A stretch of DNA of 64,000 bases from Blastocatellia bacterium (GTDB lineage Bacteria; Acidobacteriota; Blastocatellia; UBA7656). Shown here in pieces: positions 10,541 through 20,199 of the stretch. Numbering within the stretch: position 1 is the first letter of the stretch; each line of letters starts with the position of its first letter. A model generated the notes under the pieces. That model was not told the DNA's origin and did not search any database. It saw nothing but the letters and a program-made list of their open reading frames with translations. The position numbers and the translations under genes were made by a program. The stretch is from positions 62,001 through 126,000 of the forward strand of contig DATENM010000102.1 in NCBI GenBank assembly GCA_035275065.1, given 5' to 3'.

Positions 10541-13351
10541 ATGGAAAATTCAAAGGAGCAGCGCAGAAGCAAAACGGGCAGGCTGCTAATTGGTGGCATT
10601 GCTTTTCTGATTGTGATTGCCTTTCTACAGGTAGGACTTCGTCACGGCGCCGCCGGCGGCGGCCAGAAAATCGTCGGCGGGCACGGAATCAAAATCGATG
10701 TGAACCCCGGCGGCTCGAAAACCATTGACCTGGCGTCGCGCGATTACCTGCCGGTTGCCGTGCTCGGCGCAAAGGATTTCGACGTAAGCTCGATCAACCA
10801 ATCCTCGCTCAGCTTTGCGGGAGCCCCGATCACCAAGAAAGGTAGTGCCCGGCGGGCCAGCGGCAATGAGAAACGGACCCGCCCGGCAAAGCCGAGGTAC
10901 GACGTTGAAATTCGCGACGTGAATAAAGACGGGATCAACGACCTGGTCGTCCGTTTCCCGATTGCCTTTATGAGAGACATCAGCGCCGGCACGCCCCAGG
11001 CGATACTCAAGGGGCGACTCAATGACGGCAGCACGATTGAAGCCTATGAGACGGTGGTGGCGACCGGTCAATCGCCAATCCGTATGGGCGGCGGCGTCAA
11101 TGCGCCAGCGGGCATAACGCAATTTTGCAACTCGACGCCCATCGTCTTTCCGCCTGAGGATGGTAAGGGAGGCGGAGGGGCTGGCAACGCCACTCCCTAC
11201 CCATCACAGATTACCGTAAGCGGAGCCACAACTTCGATCACCGGGGTTTCGGTCACGCTCAATGACGTCAGCCATACCAATCCGGATGATCTGCACATCA
11301 TCCTGGTCTCGCCGGACAATCGAGTGCTGGTCCTGGACAACGGCGCATGGGATAGCACCGATGCGGTCAATGTCGACGTCACCTTCAGCTCGTCGGCAAC
11401 CAATTACCCGCCTGCGGATTCCCCGCTGGTCTCCGGCACCTACAAACCGGTGAGTTACTTCGCGGAGAGGGGGCTCGACTCTCCTGCCCCGGCCCTGTCG
11501 CCCGCGGCGCCTTATGCTTATACCTTCAACGCCTTCAACGGCATCAACGCCAACGGCACCTGGAGCCTGTATGCGCGCGACGAGGTTACGGGAGACACGG
11601 GAATGATTGGCGGCGGCTGGTGCATCAGCTTCCCGGTCGAAACACCAGGCTGCAACAACCAGCTCTTCAGCGGCAGCCTCGTCGACGGCGATGCGACGCA
11701 GCCCAGCAGGCTGTTTCAAGATGGGTTGGCGGCTCTTTGCGGCAGCACGGGAAAGGCCTGCCCCGAAACTGTCGGGGGAAAGGGCGATATGCTTTATGAC
11801 ACCTACACGGTGACTAATAACAACACCATCTCGGCCTGCATGACGGCATCGATCACTCAAAGTTGCTTCGGCAATACGGGCCTTGCCATTTACCAGGGTA
11901 GTTATGATTCAACCAACTTGTGCATGAACTACCTGAATGACGACGGCCAAAGCCTGACGCTGGATCCCACCAGTGAGACACAGACGATGTCGTTGACACT
12001 GGCGCCGGGGCAGAGTGTCGTCCTGGTCGTATTTGCGCTTGCCCCGGGCAAGGGTTGCGGCAGCTACGGGGTGCTGGTCGAAGGCAACCTCTGTTCTCCG
12101 AGCGTGGGGTGCACCCTAACCTGCCCGGCCAACGTCACCCAATCGAACGATCCTAACCAGTGCGGCGCGGTGGTCAATTATCCGCCGCCGCTGGTCGGCG
12201 GCTTCTGCACCGATCTAATGCCGATCTGCTCGCCGGCCTCGGGCTCGTTCTTCCCCAAGGGGACGACGACCGTCACCTGCACGCTGGTCAACAATTCGCC
12301 CGGCCCGGTGAGCTGCACGTTCACCGTCACGGTCAACGACACGCAGCCGCCGACGATCACCTGCCCGGCCAATATGTCGGTCGTCGGCGTCACCTGTCAG
12401 AATGTCACCTACACGACACCCACTCCGACAGATAACTGCCCGGGCGCCACCGCGAGCTGTTCACCGCCTTCAGGCACTTGCTTCCCTGTCGGCACGACGA
12501 CCGTCACTTGCACCGCCAAGGATACGTCAACGAACATGGCGATGTGCAACTTCACGGTGACCGTCGGCGGCTGCACAGGGATCACCTGTCCGGCCAACAT
12601 CACCCAGTCGAACGACCCGAACCAATGCGGCGCGGTGGTGAATTACCCCGCGCCGATGACCTCAGGCTCCTGCGGCACGGCCACCTGCTCGCCACTCTCT
12701 GGCTCTTTCTTCCCGAAGGGCACCACCACCGTCACCTGCTCGACGACGGCTGGCCCAAGCTGCCCGTTCACCGTCACGGTCAACGACACCCAGCCGCCTT
12801 CGATTACCTGCCCGGCCAACGTCACCAGCGTTTCACCGGCGGTCGGCTCAGGTGGCGTCGTCACCTACCCGACGCCAACGGCGTCGGACAACTGCCCCGG
12901 CGTCACCACCGCTTGCACGCCGCCTTCGGGCTCGACCTTCGCCCTGGGGACAACCACGGTCACCTGCACGGCGACTGACACGTCGGGCAACACCGCGACG
13001 TGCAGCTTCAGCGTTTCAGTCTTCGACGGCAGGTTGCAGGATGACTCCGAGGGCTGCAACAACACGGTGCTGTTCAACACGGTGACAGGCGAATACCGCT
13101 GGTGCTGTCACGGCACGATCTTCACGGGTCGCGCCAAGGTGACGCGCGCCGGCAACACCTACTCGCTGTCGCAGTCGGCAGCCGACCGCCGCGTGCAGAT
13201 CAACCTCAACGCCGGGGCTTCGACGCCCAATGGCAACGCGTCGCTGCAAGTACCTGTGGGCAAGACCATCTGCGTGATCAGTGATCGCGACATCCGCAAT
13301 GACACATGCCTCTGCGGCGGCGCAGCGCCGCCTACGGCGATCCCCCGCTAA
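10541..13351 (+). CDS. Secreted P-domain and HYR-domain protein
   Basis: Start ATG 10541 has GGAG 5 nt upstream and is followed at once by a signal/anchor helix (about residues 16-34), so the longer upstream frame from 10355 is rejected. The 936-residue product begins with the same 110-residue domain as the 5344 gene (AKDFDVSSI, DVNKDGINDLVV). Residues ~215-370 resemble a proprotein-convertase P domain: SVTLNDVSHTNPDDLHIILVSP, then FNGINANGTWSLYARDEVTGDTGMIGGGWCISF. A beta-domain with pairs of Cys follows (375-525), then four HYR repeats (about 528-835), then the shared C-terminal domain (LQDDSEGCNNTVLFN, YRWCCHGTIFTGRAKV, CVISDRDIRNDTCLC). Probably exported and surface-associated. Its 3' ~300 nt are nearly identical to those of the subtilase gene, suggesting recent duplication or gene conversion. 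Confidence 0.85.
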   Translation: MENSKEQRRSKTGRLLIGGIAFLIVIAFLQVGLRHGAAGGGQKIVGGHGIKIDVNPGGSKTIDLASRDYLPVAVLGAKDFDVSSINQSSLSFAGAPITKKGSARRASGNEKRTRPAKPRYDVEIRDVNKDGINDLVVRFPIAFMRDISAGTPQAILKGRLNDGSTIEAYETVVATGQSPIRMGGGVNAPAGITQFCNSTPIVFPPEDGKGGGGAGNATPYPSQITVSGATTSITGVSVTLNDVSHTNPDDLHIILVSPDNRVLVLDNGAWDSTDAVNVDVTFSSSATNYPPADSPLVSGTYKPVSYFAERGLDSPAPALSPAAPYAYTFNAFNGINANGTWSLYARDEVTGDTGMIGGGWCISFPVETPGCNNQLFSGSLVDGDATQPSRLFQDGLAALCGSTGKACPETVGGKGDMLYDTYTVTNNNTISACMTASITQSCFGNTGLAIYQGSYDSTNLCMNYLNDDGQSLTLDPTSETQTMSLTLAPGQSVVLVVFALAPGKGCGSYGVLVEGNLCSPSVGCTLTCPANVTQSNDPNQCGAVVNYPPPLVGGFCTDLMPICSPASGSFFPKGTTTVTCTLVNNSPGPVSCTFTVTVNDTQPPTITCPANMSVVGVTCQNVTYTTPTPTDNCPGATASCSPPSGTCFPVGTTTVTCTAKDTSTNMAMCNFTVTVGGCTGITCPANITQSNDPNQCGAVVNYPAPMTSGSCGTATCSPLSGSFFPKGTTTVTCSTTAGPSCPFTVTVNDTQPPSITCPANVTSVSPAVGSGGVVTYPTPTASDNCPGVTTACTPPSGSTFALGTTTVTCTATDTSGNTATCSFSVSVFDGRLQDDSEGCNNTVLFNTVTGEYRWCCHGTIFTGRAKVTRAGNTYSLSQSAADRRVQINLNAGASTPNGNASLQVPVGKTICVISDRDIRNDTCLCGGAAPPTAIPR

Positions 13352-13396
13352 GTGATAACCCATCAACCGGGGAAGCTTCGACTTCCCTAAAAACGG

Positions 13397-13426
13397 GCGG
13401 GCGGCTTCGGCGGCCCGCTCTTTTTT
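13397..13426 (+). terminator. Rho-independent terminator after the second HYR gene
   Basis: GCGGGCGGC (13397-13405), TTCG loop, GCGGCCCGC (13410-13418), then tctttttt. One mismatch in the stem. Confidence 0.85.
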
Positions 13427-13716
13427 GTGCCTGCGTCAGGAGGTCGCGCGGTCGAAAACTGTAATCTTTACTCCGACACCCGAATGTCGGTTCCAACGGG
13501 CTATATGGTGATTCGTTTTACAAACCGTCAACCCCTGGCTCAGCGGGGTCGCAGTCATCAGGATATGTAGCGCAATATACTTCCCCTAAATAGTTACCTC
13601 AAAAGGACTTCTGCCCTTGATAAACCCGAGAGTTTCAGCTAACTTAGCAACGTTTCAAATGAGAGCTCTCCTTCAATCACGGACAATCTCTAAGGTTCCC
13701 GTAGTAGAACCCTCAA
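13427..13716. other. Intergenic region before the subtilase gene, no recognised element
   Basis: About 290 nt, visibly richer in A/T than its surroundings. It should hold the promoter and leader of the 13717 gene. I looked for riboswitch-like cores, inverted repeats and sigma-54 sites and found nothing convincing; no clear Shine-Dalgarno precedes ATG 13717. Confidence 0.4.
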
Positions 13717-16700
13717 ATGATTAGCAAGCGAATCGTTGGGCCGTTGATTATCGTAGTCGTGCTGCTGTTGCCTTGCTTGATCTGGAACAGGCCGCAACAA
13801 GCCGCCGCGCAAGACTCTGGCGAGGCCAGACAACTCCCCTCTGCCGTCGCTGCTGAAGCCGGCTATCTCAGCCCCGGCGAGCGCCACAAGTTGCGCATGG
13901 AAGACCGCCAGATGGCGTACGAATTGGCCGCCAAAGGCGGGCGGCTGATCGCCGATTATGATAGCTATCAGGTGGTCGAAGTCGATTCTGCCACCGCCCG
14001 ATCCTACAAAGCTCGCAACAGCGTCGAGGTTAAAGACGAATATAACCTCATCTTGCTGAACGCCGGCAGCATCGATACGACGACGCCCAAGGCAAAGGCG
14101 TTTTCCCTTGCCAGCGCCGCCGCCGAGCCGAGCGGCAGGCACATGCACCTGGTGCAGTTTGCCGGCCCCATCAAGCCTGAGTGGTACGACGAGCTGGCCG
14201 CTACGGGCGTCGAGATTGTCACTTACATTCCAAACAATGCCTATCTCGTTTATGGCGACAGCCGCTCGCTGCGCCGCGTTGACCGCCTGATGAAAGCCAA
14301 TCAGCCGGTGCAGTGGCAGGGCGAATACGAAGACGCTTACAAGATCGACCCGGCCATCTACTACAGCGAGAAACGCAACGAAGAATTGCGCCTTCAAGGC
14401 AAAGTGGTCGGGGCGACCGGCTATTACACCGTCCAGGTTTTCAAAAGCCAGAGAGGCCGCACCGACACGCTGACCTACCTCGACAGCCTCAAGCTGGCGG
14501 AAAAGGTGCGCTGGGACATTCTCAACTACACCAACATCACTGTCGCGTTGCAGGAAAGCGCGGTCAAAGAGCTGGCCTCGCGGCCCGACGTCGTCTACAT
14601 TGAGCCGTTTGTCGCGCCCAAGAAGCTCGACGAGCGCCAGAACATGGTGATCTCCGGCAACACCACCGCCGGTGTTCCCAACACCGGGCTATCGTGGTTC
14701 ACTTACCTGGCCAACAAGGGATTCACGCAGGCGCAGTTCGACACCTCGAACTTCCTGGTCAACATCTCTGACAGCGGCCTGGACAACGCCAACCCTGCCT
14801 CGCCGAATCATTTCGCGTTCTACCGCGGCGGCGACATCTCTTCGACCAGCCGTATCGTCTACGCGCGGCTGGTCGGCACGCCCAACGGCGGCAGCACGCT
14901 CCAGGGCTGCGACGGCCACGGCACGGAAAACAGCAGTATTATCATGGGCAACGTGCCGAACGGCACGGTCGGCGGCGTCAACTTCAACGCCGCGCCACAC
15001 ATGGATGCCAGCGGCTTCCACTACGGCCTGGGGGTCAATCCGTACGTGAAGATCGGCTCGTCGGTGATCTTCGACCCCGACGACTACACCGATCCGAACG
15101 TCGCCAGCCTCGAATCGCAAGCCTATGCCGATGGCTCGCGCATCAGCAGCAATAGTTGGGGCAACACCTCAAACACATATGGCGCGTTCGGCCAGTCTTA
15201 TGACGCCATCGTGCGCGACGCGCAGTCGGGCACCGCCGGCAACCAGGAGTATGTGGTCATCTTCGCCGCCGGCAACTCCGGCAGATCGGGCGGCAACAGC
15301 GTCGGCCAGCCCGGCACCGCCAAGAACATCATTACCGCCGGCGCGTCCGAAGGCGTGCAGGCGTTCGGCGTCGCCGACCAGTGCGGCATTGACGACACCG
15401 GCGCTGACAACGCCAATGACATCATCAGCTTTTCGAGCCGCGGGCCGACGGCTGACGGTCGCAAGAAGCCGGACATCGTCGCGCCGGGCACGCACGTCTC
15501 GGGCGTCGTCGCGCAGGCGGCGAAGGTCGCCACCGGCGTGGGCGCGCAGAATGCCTGTTTTAATGCTAGCGGCGTTTGCGCCGGCCCCGGCGCGAGCAAT
15601 TTCTGGCCGCTCGCCCAGCAGTTCTACACGGCGTCGGACGGCACCAGCCACTCGACGCCGGCGATTGCCGGCGCCGCCTCGCTGGTGCGCCAGTTCTTCA
15701 TCAACCAATTCGCCGCGCCGCCGAGCCCGGCCATGACCAAGGCCGCGCTGATGAACTCGGCGAGCTACATGAACGGCGTCGGCGCCAATGACGCGCTCTG
15801 GTCGAACTCGCAGGGCATGGGCCTGATGAACATGGACCGGCTGTTCACGACCATCGCGACCAACAGCATCCTGCGCGACCAGCAGGCCGCCGACCTGTTC
15901 ACCGCGACCGGCCAGCAGCGCCTCATCAATGCGACGGTGGCCGACAACACCAAGCCGCTGCGCGTCACTCTGGCGTGGACCGACGCGCCCGGCCCGACCA
16001 GCGGCAACGCCTTCGTCAACAACCTCGACCTCGAAGTCACGGCCGGCGGCAATACTTACAAGGGCAACGTCTTCAGCGGCCCCAACTCGGCGACCGGTGG
16101 CAGCGCCGACACGGCCAACAACGTCGAGAGCGTCTTCATTCCGGCGGGCGTCAGCGGCCCCGTGCTGGTGCGCGTTAAGGCGACCAACATCGCCGGCGAC
16201 GGCGTCCCCGGCGTCGGCGGCGCGCCCGATCAGGACTACGCCCTGGTCATTACCAACGTGACCCCGGCGGGTGCCGCGCCGATCCTCGCGGCGGCAAGCG
16301 CGACGCTGGGCAGTGAAAGCTGCACCCCGGCTAATGGCGCGATTGATCCGGGTGAAAGCGTCACCGTCAGCCTCTGCATCCAGGACGTTGGCAACGCCGA
16401 CACCACCGCGGCCATGACCGGGACGTTGCAGGCGACCGGCGGGGTGACCTCTCCGAGCGGCGCGCAAACCTACGGCGTGGTGACGCAAGGCGGCCCGCCG
16501 GTATGCCGCAACTTCACCTTCACCGCCGCCGGCAGTTGCGGCGGCACGCTCACGGCGACCGTTCACTTCCAGGACGGCGCCAACGATCTCGGTAATGTTA
16601 CCTACACGTTCACCCTGGGCGCGCTCAATACCGTCTTCTCGGAGAACTTTGACGGCGCGACCGCCCCTGGGCTGCCCGCTGGCTGGACGACGTCGTTTGT

Positions 16701-18075
16701 CAATGGGGCAAGCTGTGCGCAGGGCAACAACTGGACGACGGCGACCACCAACTCGCCGCCGTCCGCGCCAAACGCCGCTTTCCACAACAACCCGACATGC
16801 ATCACCGATAACTATCTGGTGTCGCCTTCGATTAACATCACGTCGGCTAACGCGGTGTTATCCTTCAAAAACGCTTTTAACTGGGAGGGAAGCGGCTCGA
16901 GATTTGATGGCTCCGTTCTTGAAGTCTCGACCGATGGCGGCATCACATGGGCCGACATCACTAGCGGTGGCATCGGCGGCAGCTTCGCGGCGGGCGGCTA
17001 CAATGGCACGATCAGCACCGGCTTCAACAATCCGCTTGGCGGTCGTCAGGCGTGGACGTCGCTCAGTGGTGGCACGACGGCGGCGCCTGCCTTCATCACC
17101 AGCACAGTCAACCTCGGGGCGGTCCTTTCTGGCAAGACGATCAAGCTCAGGTGGCGCGCCGGTTCCGACACCTCGTTAGCAGCCAGTGGCCTATCCGGTC
17201 AGTGGATTGATAGCATCACGATCACCGACGGCTACGTCTGCTGTAGTTCAGTGGTGCCTTGCCAGATCACCTGTCCGGCCAACATCACGAAGGACAGCGA
17301 CCCGAACCAGTGCGGCGCGACCGTCAACTACTCGGCACCGATGGCCACAGGCACCTGTGGCCCGGTGACCTGTACGCCGCCTAGTGGGTTGTTCTTCCCG
17401 AAGGGCACCACCACCGTCAACTGCGTTGTTGGCCCCAGCGCCGCAGCGGCGCAACCGAGCGGCGATAGCGCGCCGCCAAGCTGCACGTTTACCGTCACCG
17501 TAAACGACACCCAGCCGCCTTCGATCACCTGCCCGACCAACGTCAGTGCCGTGACCGCAGTACCGGGAGTGTTGACGACGGTGGTGACCTACCCGCCGCC
17601 GGTGGCGTCGGACAACTGCCCCGGCGTGACCACCGCTTGCACGCCGCCGTCAGGCTCGACCTTCGCCCTGGGGACCACCACCGTTACCTGCACGGCGACC
17701 GACACTTCAGGCAACACCGCGACGTGCAGCTTCACCATCTCAGTCTTTGACGGCAGGTTGCAGGATGACTCCGAGGGCTGCAACAACACGGTGTTGTTCA
17801 ACACGATCACGGGCGATTACCGCTGGTGCTGCCACGGTACGATCTTCACGGGTCGCGCCAAGGTGACGCGCGCCGGCAACACCTACACCCTGTCGCATGT
17901 TCCCGCAGACCGGCGCGTGCAGATCAACCTCAACGCCGGTGGTTCGACGCCCAATGGCAATGCGTCGCTGCAAGTGCCGGCAGGCAAGACCATCTGCGTG
18001 ATCAGTGATCGCGACATCCGCAATGACACATGCCTCTGCGGCGGCGCTGCGCCGCCAGGGCCAACACTGCGCTAA
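13717..18075 (+). CDS. Secreted subtilase (S8) with Ig-like, HYR and Cys-rich C-terminal domains
   Basis: The 1452-residue protein has a signal peptide (about residues 5-30), a long pro-region to about 320, and an S8 catalytic domain. The triad is visible: Asp in NISDSGLDN (~351), His in GCDGHGTENSS (~401), Ser in DGTSHSTPAIAGAASL (~645); the oxyanion Asn is in FAAGNSGRSG (~520). A beta-sandwich (LRVTLAWTDAPG, ~745-850) follows, as in other large subtilases. Next come the ESCTPANGAIDPGE block, a jellyroll-like region (ENFDGATAPGLPAGW), two HYR repeats (~1185-1340) and the shared C-terminal domain ending CVISDRDIRNDTCLC. It should be exported and autoprocessed. The neighbouring HYR proteins carry the same C-terminal domain, so a common sorting or anchoring route is likely, and the protease could process them (inference). 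Confidence 0.9.
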   Translation: MISKRIVGPLIIVVVLLLPCLIWNRPQQAAAQDSGEARQLPSAVAAEAGYLSPGERHKLRMEDRQMAYELAAKGGRLIADYDSYQVVEVDSATARSYKARNSVEVKDEYNLILLNAGSIDTTTPKAKAFSLASAAAEPSGRHMHLVQFAGPIKPEWYDELAATGVEIVTYIPNNAYLVYGDSRSLRRVDRLMKANQPVQWQGEYEDAYKIDPAIYYSEKRNEELRLQGKVVGATGYYTVQVFKSQRGRTDTLTYLDSLKLAEKVRWDILNYTNITVALQESAVKELASRPDVVYIEPFVAPKKLDERQNMVISGNTTAGVPNTGLSWFTYLANKGFTQAQFDTSNFLVNISDSGLDNANPASPNHFAFYRGGDISSTSRIVYARLVGTPNGGSTLQGCDGHGTENSSIIMGNVPNGTVGGVNFNAAPHMDASGFHYGLGVNPYVKIGSSVIFDPDDYTDPNVASLESQAYADGSRISSNSWGNTSNTYGAFGQSYDAIVRDAQSGTAGNQEYVVIFAAGNSGRSGGNSVGQPGTAKNIITAGASEGVQAFGVADQCGIDDTGADNANDIISFSSRGPTADGRKKPDIVAPGTHVSGVVAQAAKVATGVGAQNACFNASGVCAGPGASNFWPLAQQFYTASDGTSHSTPAIAGAASLVRQFFINQFAAPPSPAMTKAALMNSASYMNGVGANDALWSNSQGMGLMNMDRLFTTIATNSILRDQQAADLFTATGQQRLINATVADNTKPLRVTLAWTDAPGPTSGNAFVNNLDLEVTAGGNTYKGNVFSGPNSATGGSADTANNVESVFIPAGVSGPVLVRVKATNIAGDGVPGVGGAPDQDYALVITNVTPAGAAPILAAASATLGSESCTPANGAIDPGESVTVSLCIQDVGNADTTAAMTGTLQATGGVTSPSGAQTYGVVTQGGPPVCRNFTFTAAGSCGGTLTATVHFQDGANDLGNVTYTFTLGALNTVFSENFDGATAPGLPAGWTTSFVNGASCAQGNNWTTATTNSPPSAPNAAFHNNPTCITDNYLVSPSINITSANAVLSFKNAFNWEGSGSRFDGSVLEVSTDGGITWADITSGGIGGSFAAGGYNGTISTGFNNPLGGRQAWTSLSGGTTAAPAFITSTVNLGAVLSGKTIKLRWRAGSDTSLAASGLSGQWIDSITITDGYVCCSSVVPCQITCPANITKDSDPNQCGATVNYSAPMATGTCGPVTCTPPSGLFFPKGTTTVNCVVGPSAAAAQPSGDSAPPSCTFTVTVNDTQPPSITCPTNVSAVTAVPGVLTTVVTYPPPVASDNCPGVTTACTPPSGSTFALGTTTVTCTATDTSGNTATCSFTISVFDGRLQDDSEGCNNTVLFNTITGDYRWCCHGTIFTGRAKVTRAGNTYTLSHVPADRRVQINLNAGGSTPNGNASLQVPAGKTICVISDRDIRNDTCLCGGAAPPGPTLR

Positions 18076-18120
18076 GGCGTAATCATCGATAAACAGGGAG
18101 GCTTCGGCTTCCCTTCAACC

Positions 18121-18156
18121 GGGCCGGTTGCTTCGCGCAGCCGGCCCGCTTTTTTT
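18121..18156 (+). terminator. Rho-independent terminator after the subtilase gene
   Basis: GGGCCGGTTGC (18121-18131) pairs with GCAGCCGGCCC (18137-18147) with one G-U pair over a 5-nt loop, then gcttttttt. It lies 25 nt from the end of the convergent folP gene. Confidence 0.85.
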
Positions 18157-18181
18157 GACTCTGAGAGGAAGGGCGAAGTTT

Positions 18182-19030
18182 TCAGGCGGCGACGATTGCA
18201 TCGGCGACGCGAACCGCGTCCACGATCTCGCGCACGTCGTGAACGCGAATCAAGTGAGCGCCGCGCAGGATGGCGGCGGCAACAGAGGCGGCGGTGCCAA
18301 AGACGCGCTCCGTCTCATCGCGGCCCGTCAGCGCGCCGATGAAGCGCTTGCGCGAGGTGCCGATCAGCAACGGCAGATCGAATGACGCCAAACGACCGAG
18401 GTGATTTAAGATGGCCAGGTTCTGCTCGACGGTTTTGCCGAAGCCGATGCCCGGATCGATGATGAGCTGTGCGCGGCTGACACCGCGCGCTTCGGCTTCA
18501 CGGACGGCGAGATGCATGTCGCGGTCTATCTCGGCAAAGATGTCCGGGCTTGGCGCCATCTGCTGCATGGTCGCCGGCTCGCCGCGCATGTGCATGAGGA
18601 TGAGCGCCGACCGCGACCGGGCGGCGACTTCGGCAATCCGCGGATCAAAACGCAAGGCGCTGATGTCGTTAATCAGGCTGGCGCCGAGATCGATGGCGGC
18701 GCGCGCGACTTCGCTCTTGTAAGTATCAACGGCGATGGGGATGTGCAGGCGTTTGCCGAGCGCGCTCAAGACGGGCTGGAGGCGCGCCAGCTCGTCTTCG
18801 GCTGACACGCGCACCGAGCCGGGCCGCGTGCTTTCGCCGCCCACCTCGATGAGGTCGGCGCCGTCCGCCTGCATCTGCAAGGCGTGCTCGATGGCGGGGC
18901 CCGGCTGGTCATACAGGCCGCCATCAGAAAACGAATCGGGCGTGACGTTCAAGACGCCAACGACCAGCGTTCGCAGGCCCACTTCCAGCCCCTTGCCGTC
19001 GGGCAGCGCAATCCGAAAGGGCTTTCTCAT
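18182..19030 (-). CDS. folP: Dihydropteroate synthase
   Basis: 282 residues, normal for the family. The enzyme condenses 6-hydroxymethyl-dihydropterin diphosphate with p-aminobenzoate in folate synthesis, in the cytoplasm. Visible DHPS signatures are VVGVLNVTPDSFSDGG (about residues 23-38, pterin/diphosphate loop), DLIEVGGESTRPGS (~59-72), the IAVDTYKSEVA strand, LINDISALRFD, LMHMRGEPATMQ, IDPGIGFGKT and the C-terminal IRVHDV segment. All key residues appear intact. It is encoded alone on the minus strand, convergent with the subtilase gene and divergent from cysE; no other folate gene is adjacent. Confidence 0.95.
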   Translation of the reverse strand: MRKPFRIALPDGKGLEVGLRTLVVGVLNVTPDSFSDGGLYDQPGPAIEHALQMQADGADLIEVGGESTRPGSVRVSAEDELARLQPVLSALGKRLHIPIAVDTYKSEVARAAIDLGASLINDISALRFDPRIAEVAARSRSALILMHMRGEPATMQQMAPSPDIFAEIDRDMHLAVREAEARGVSRAQLIIDPGIGFGKTVEQNLAILNHLGRLASFDLPLLIGTSRKRFIGALTGRDETERVFGTAASVAAAILRGAHLIRVHDVREIVDAVRVADAIVAA

Positions 19031-19158
19031 CGGGGTGAAGGCTAACGGTTCAGCGCGCCTCCGCGCAAGGCGTGGCGCACGCGGCGGCGGCGGTTGACAA
19101 TGCCAGGGCTTCAGCGCAACATAACGCTTGCCTCAAGCGGCTAAGGGAGCGACGAGCG

Positions 19159-20106
19159 ATGACCGACAAGCACACCATCGCGGCGCAGCAGAACCGGCTG
19201 GCATCGATCATGGAGCGCATCGCCGCTTCGTATGACGAAGTGACGCCGCGGATTCATCACCTCGACCGCATGCCGCTGCCATCGCGCAGCGACGCCGCCG
19301 CCATCATGGAGGCGCTCGAAGAGATCATCTTTCCGGGTTATTACAGCGCCGGCGGGGTCACGCATCACGGCATCATCTATCGCGTGCAGGAGCGCACGGG
19401 CTGGCTCTTCGAGCACCTGCGCGAGCAGATTTCGCGCAGCTTCCATCACATGAAGCACCTTGATGGCGAGCTGCCGTTTGCGACCGACGCCAGGGCCGAG
19501 GAATGCGCCTATCAATTCCTCGAATCCCTGCCGCGCCTGCGGCAACGGCTGGCGCGCGACATTCAGGCGGCTTATGACGGCGACCCGGCGGCGCACTGCA
19601 TCGATGAGATCATCCTGAGCTACCCGGCGGCTTACGCCATCATGGCTTACCGCGCGGCGCACGAGCTACACCAGATGGAGGTGCCGATCTTGCCGCGGAT
19701 GCTGACCGAGATGGCGCACTCGCGCACAGGCATAGACATCCATCCGGGCGCACAGATCGGTGACAGCTTTTTCATCGATCACGGCACCGGCGTGGTGATC
19801 GGTGAAACGACCGAGATCGGCAACCGCGTCAAGCTCTATCAAGGCGTGACGCTCGGCGCGCTGTCGTTCCCGAAAGATGAAACCGGCCGCCTGATCCGCG
19901 GCCAGAAGCGCCACCCGACGATTGAAGACAATGTGGTGATTTATGCCGGCGCCACCATCCTCGGCGGCGACACCGTGATTGGCGAAGCAAGCATTATCGG
20001 CGGCAATGTCTGGCTGACCGAGTCGGTGCCGCCCGGCTCGCGTGTTGTACAGGCCGAGCTGAAGCCGCGCCTGCTCGCGCCCCACGAACAGTTTCAAGAA
20101 GTCTAA
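19159..20106 (+). CDS. cysE: Serine O-acetyltransferase
   Basis: I take ATG 19159, preceded by AGGGAG, over an upstream in-frame start at 19072. The 315-residue product makes O-acetylserine from serine and acetyl-CoA, the first step of cysteine synthesis. The N-terminal ~180 residues are helical; the C-terminal part is a left-handed parallel beta-helix of hexapeptide repeats (GIDIHPGAQIGDSFFIDHGTGVVIGETTEIG, then VVIYAGATILGGDTVIGEASIIGGNVWLTESVPPGS). HPGAQIG and DHGTGVVIGET hold the catalytic Asp/His pair typical of CysE/EpsC proteins. The long form with an extended N-terminus resembles EpsC-type enzymes. No cysteine synthase gene is next to it. Confidence 0.93.
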   Translation: MTDKHTIAAQQNRLASIMERIAASYDEVTPRIHHLDRMPLPSRSDAAAIMEALEEIIFPGYYSAGGVTHHGIIYRVQERTGWLFEHLREQISRSFHHMKHLDGELPFATDARAEECAYQFLESLPRLRQRLARDIQAAYDGDPAAHCIDEIILSYPAAYAIMAYRAAHELHQMEVPILPRMLTEMAHSRTGIDIHPGAQIGDSFFIDHGTGVVIGETTEIGNRVKLYQGVTLGALSFPKDETGRLIRGQKRHPTIEDNVVIYAGATILGGDTVIGEASIIGGNVWLTESVPPGSRVVQAELKPRLLAPHEQFQEV

Positions 20107-20111
20107 CTACA

Positions 20112-20185
20112 GTGACAAGTGACGAGTGACAAGTGACAAGAGAACAGCGAATCCTTCTTGTCACTTGTCACTTGTCACTCGTCAC
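20112..20185. repeat. Palindromic TGACAAG-heptamer element
   Basis: Left arm 20112-20140 consists of four heptamers (TGACAAG with one TGACGAG); right arm 20157-20185 is its inverse (27 of 29 positions match), separated by 16 nt (agaacagcgaatcctt). It fills almost the whole gap between cysE and the methyltransferase gene. A long hairpin is possible on either strand. Confidence 0.88.
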
Positions 20186-20199
20186 CTTCTCAATGACTG

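Noticed and set aside
13427..13716. Riboswitch or regulatory RNA before the subtilase gene
   Set aside because: No conserved core, no long stem; only weak short complementarities.
15169..16785. 538-codon minus-strand frame opposite the subtilase gene
   Set aside because: Antisense shadow of a gene with an intact catalytic triad; low-complexity Arg/Gly/Ala product.
20112..20185. Tandem repeats resembling a CRISPR array
   Set aside because: The units are 7-8 nt without unique spacers and form one palindrome; no cas genes nearby. The same holds for the other heptamer elements.
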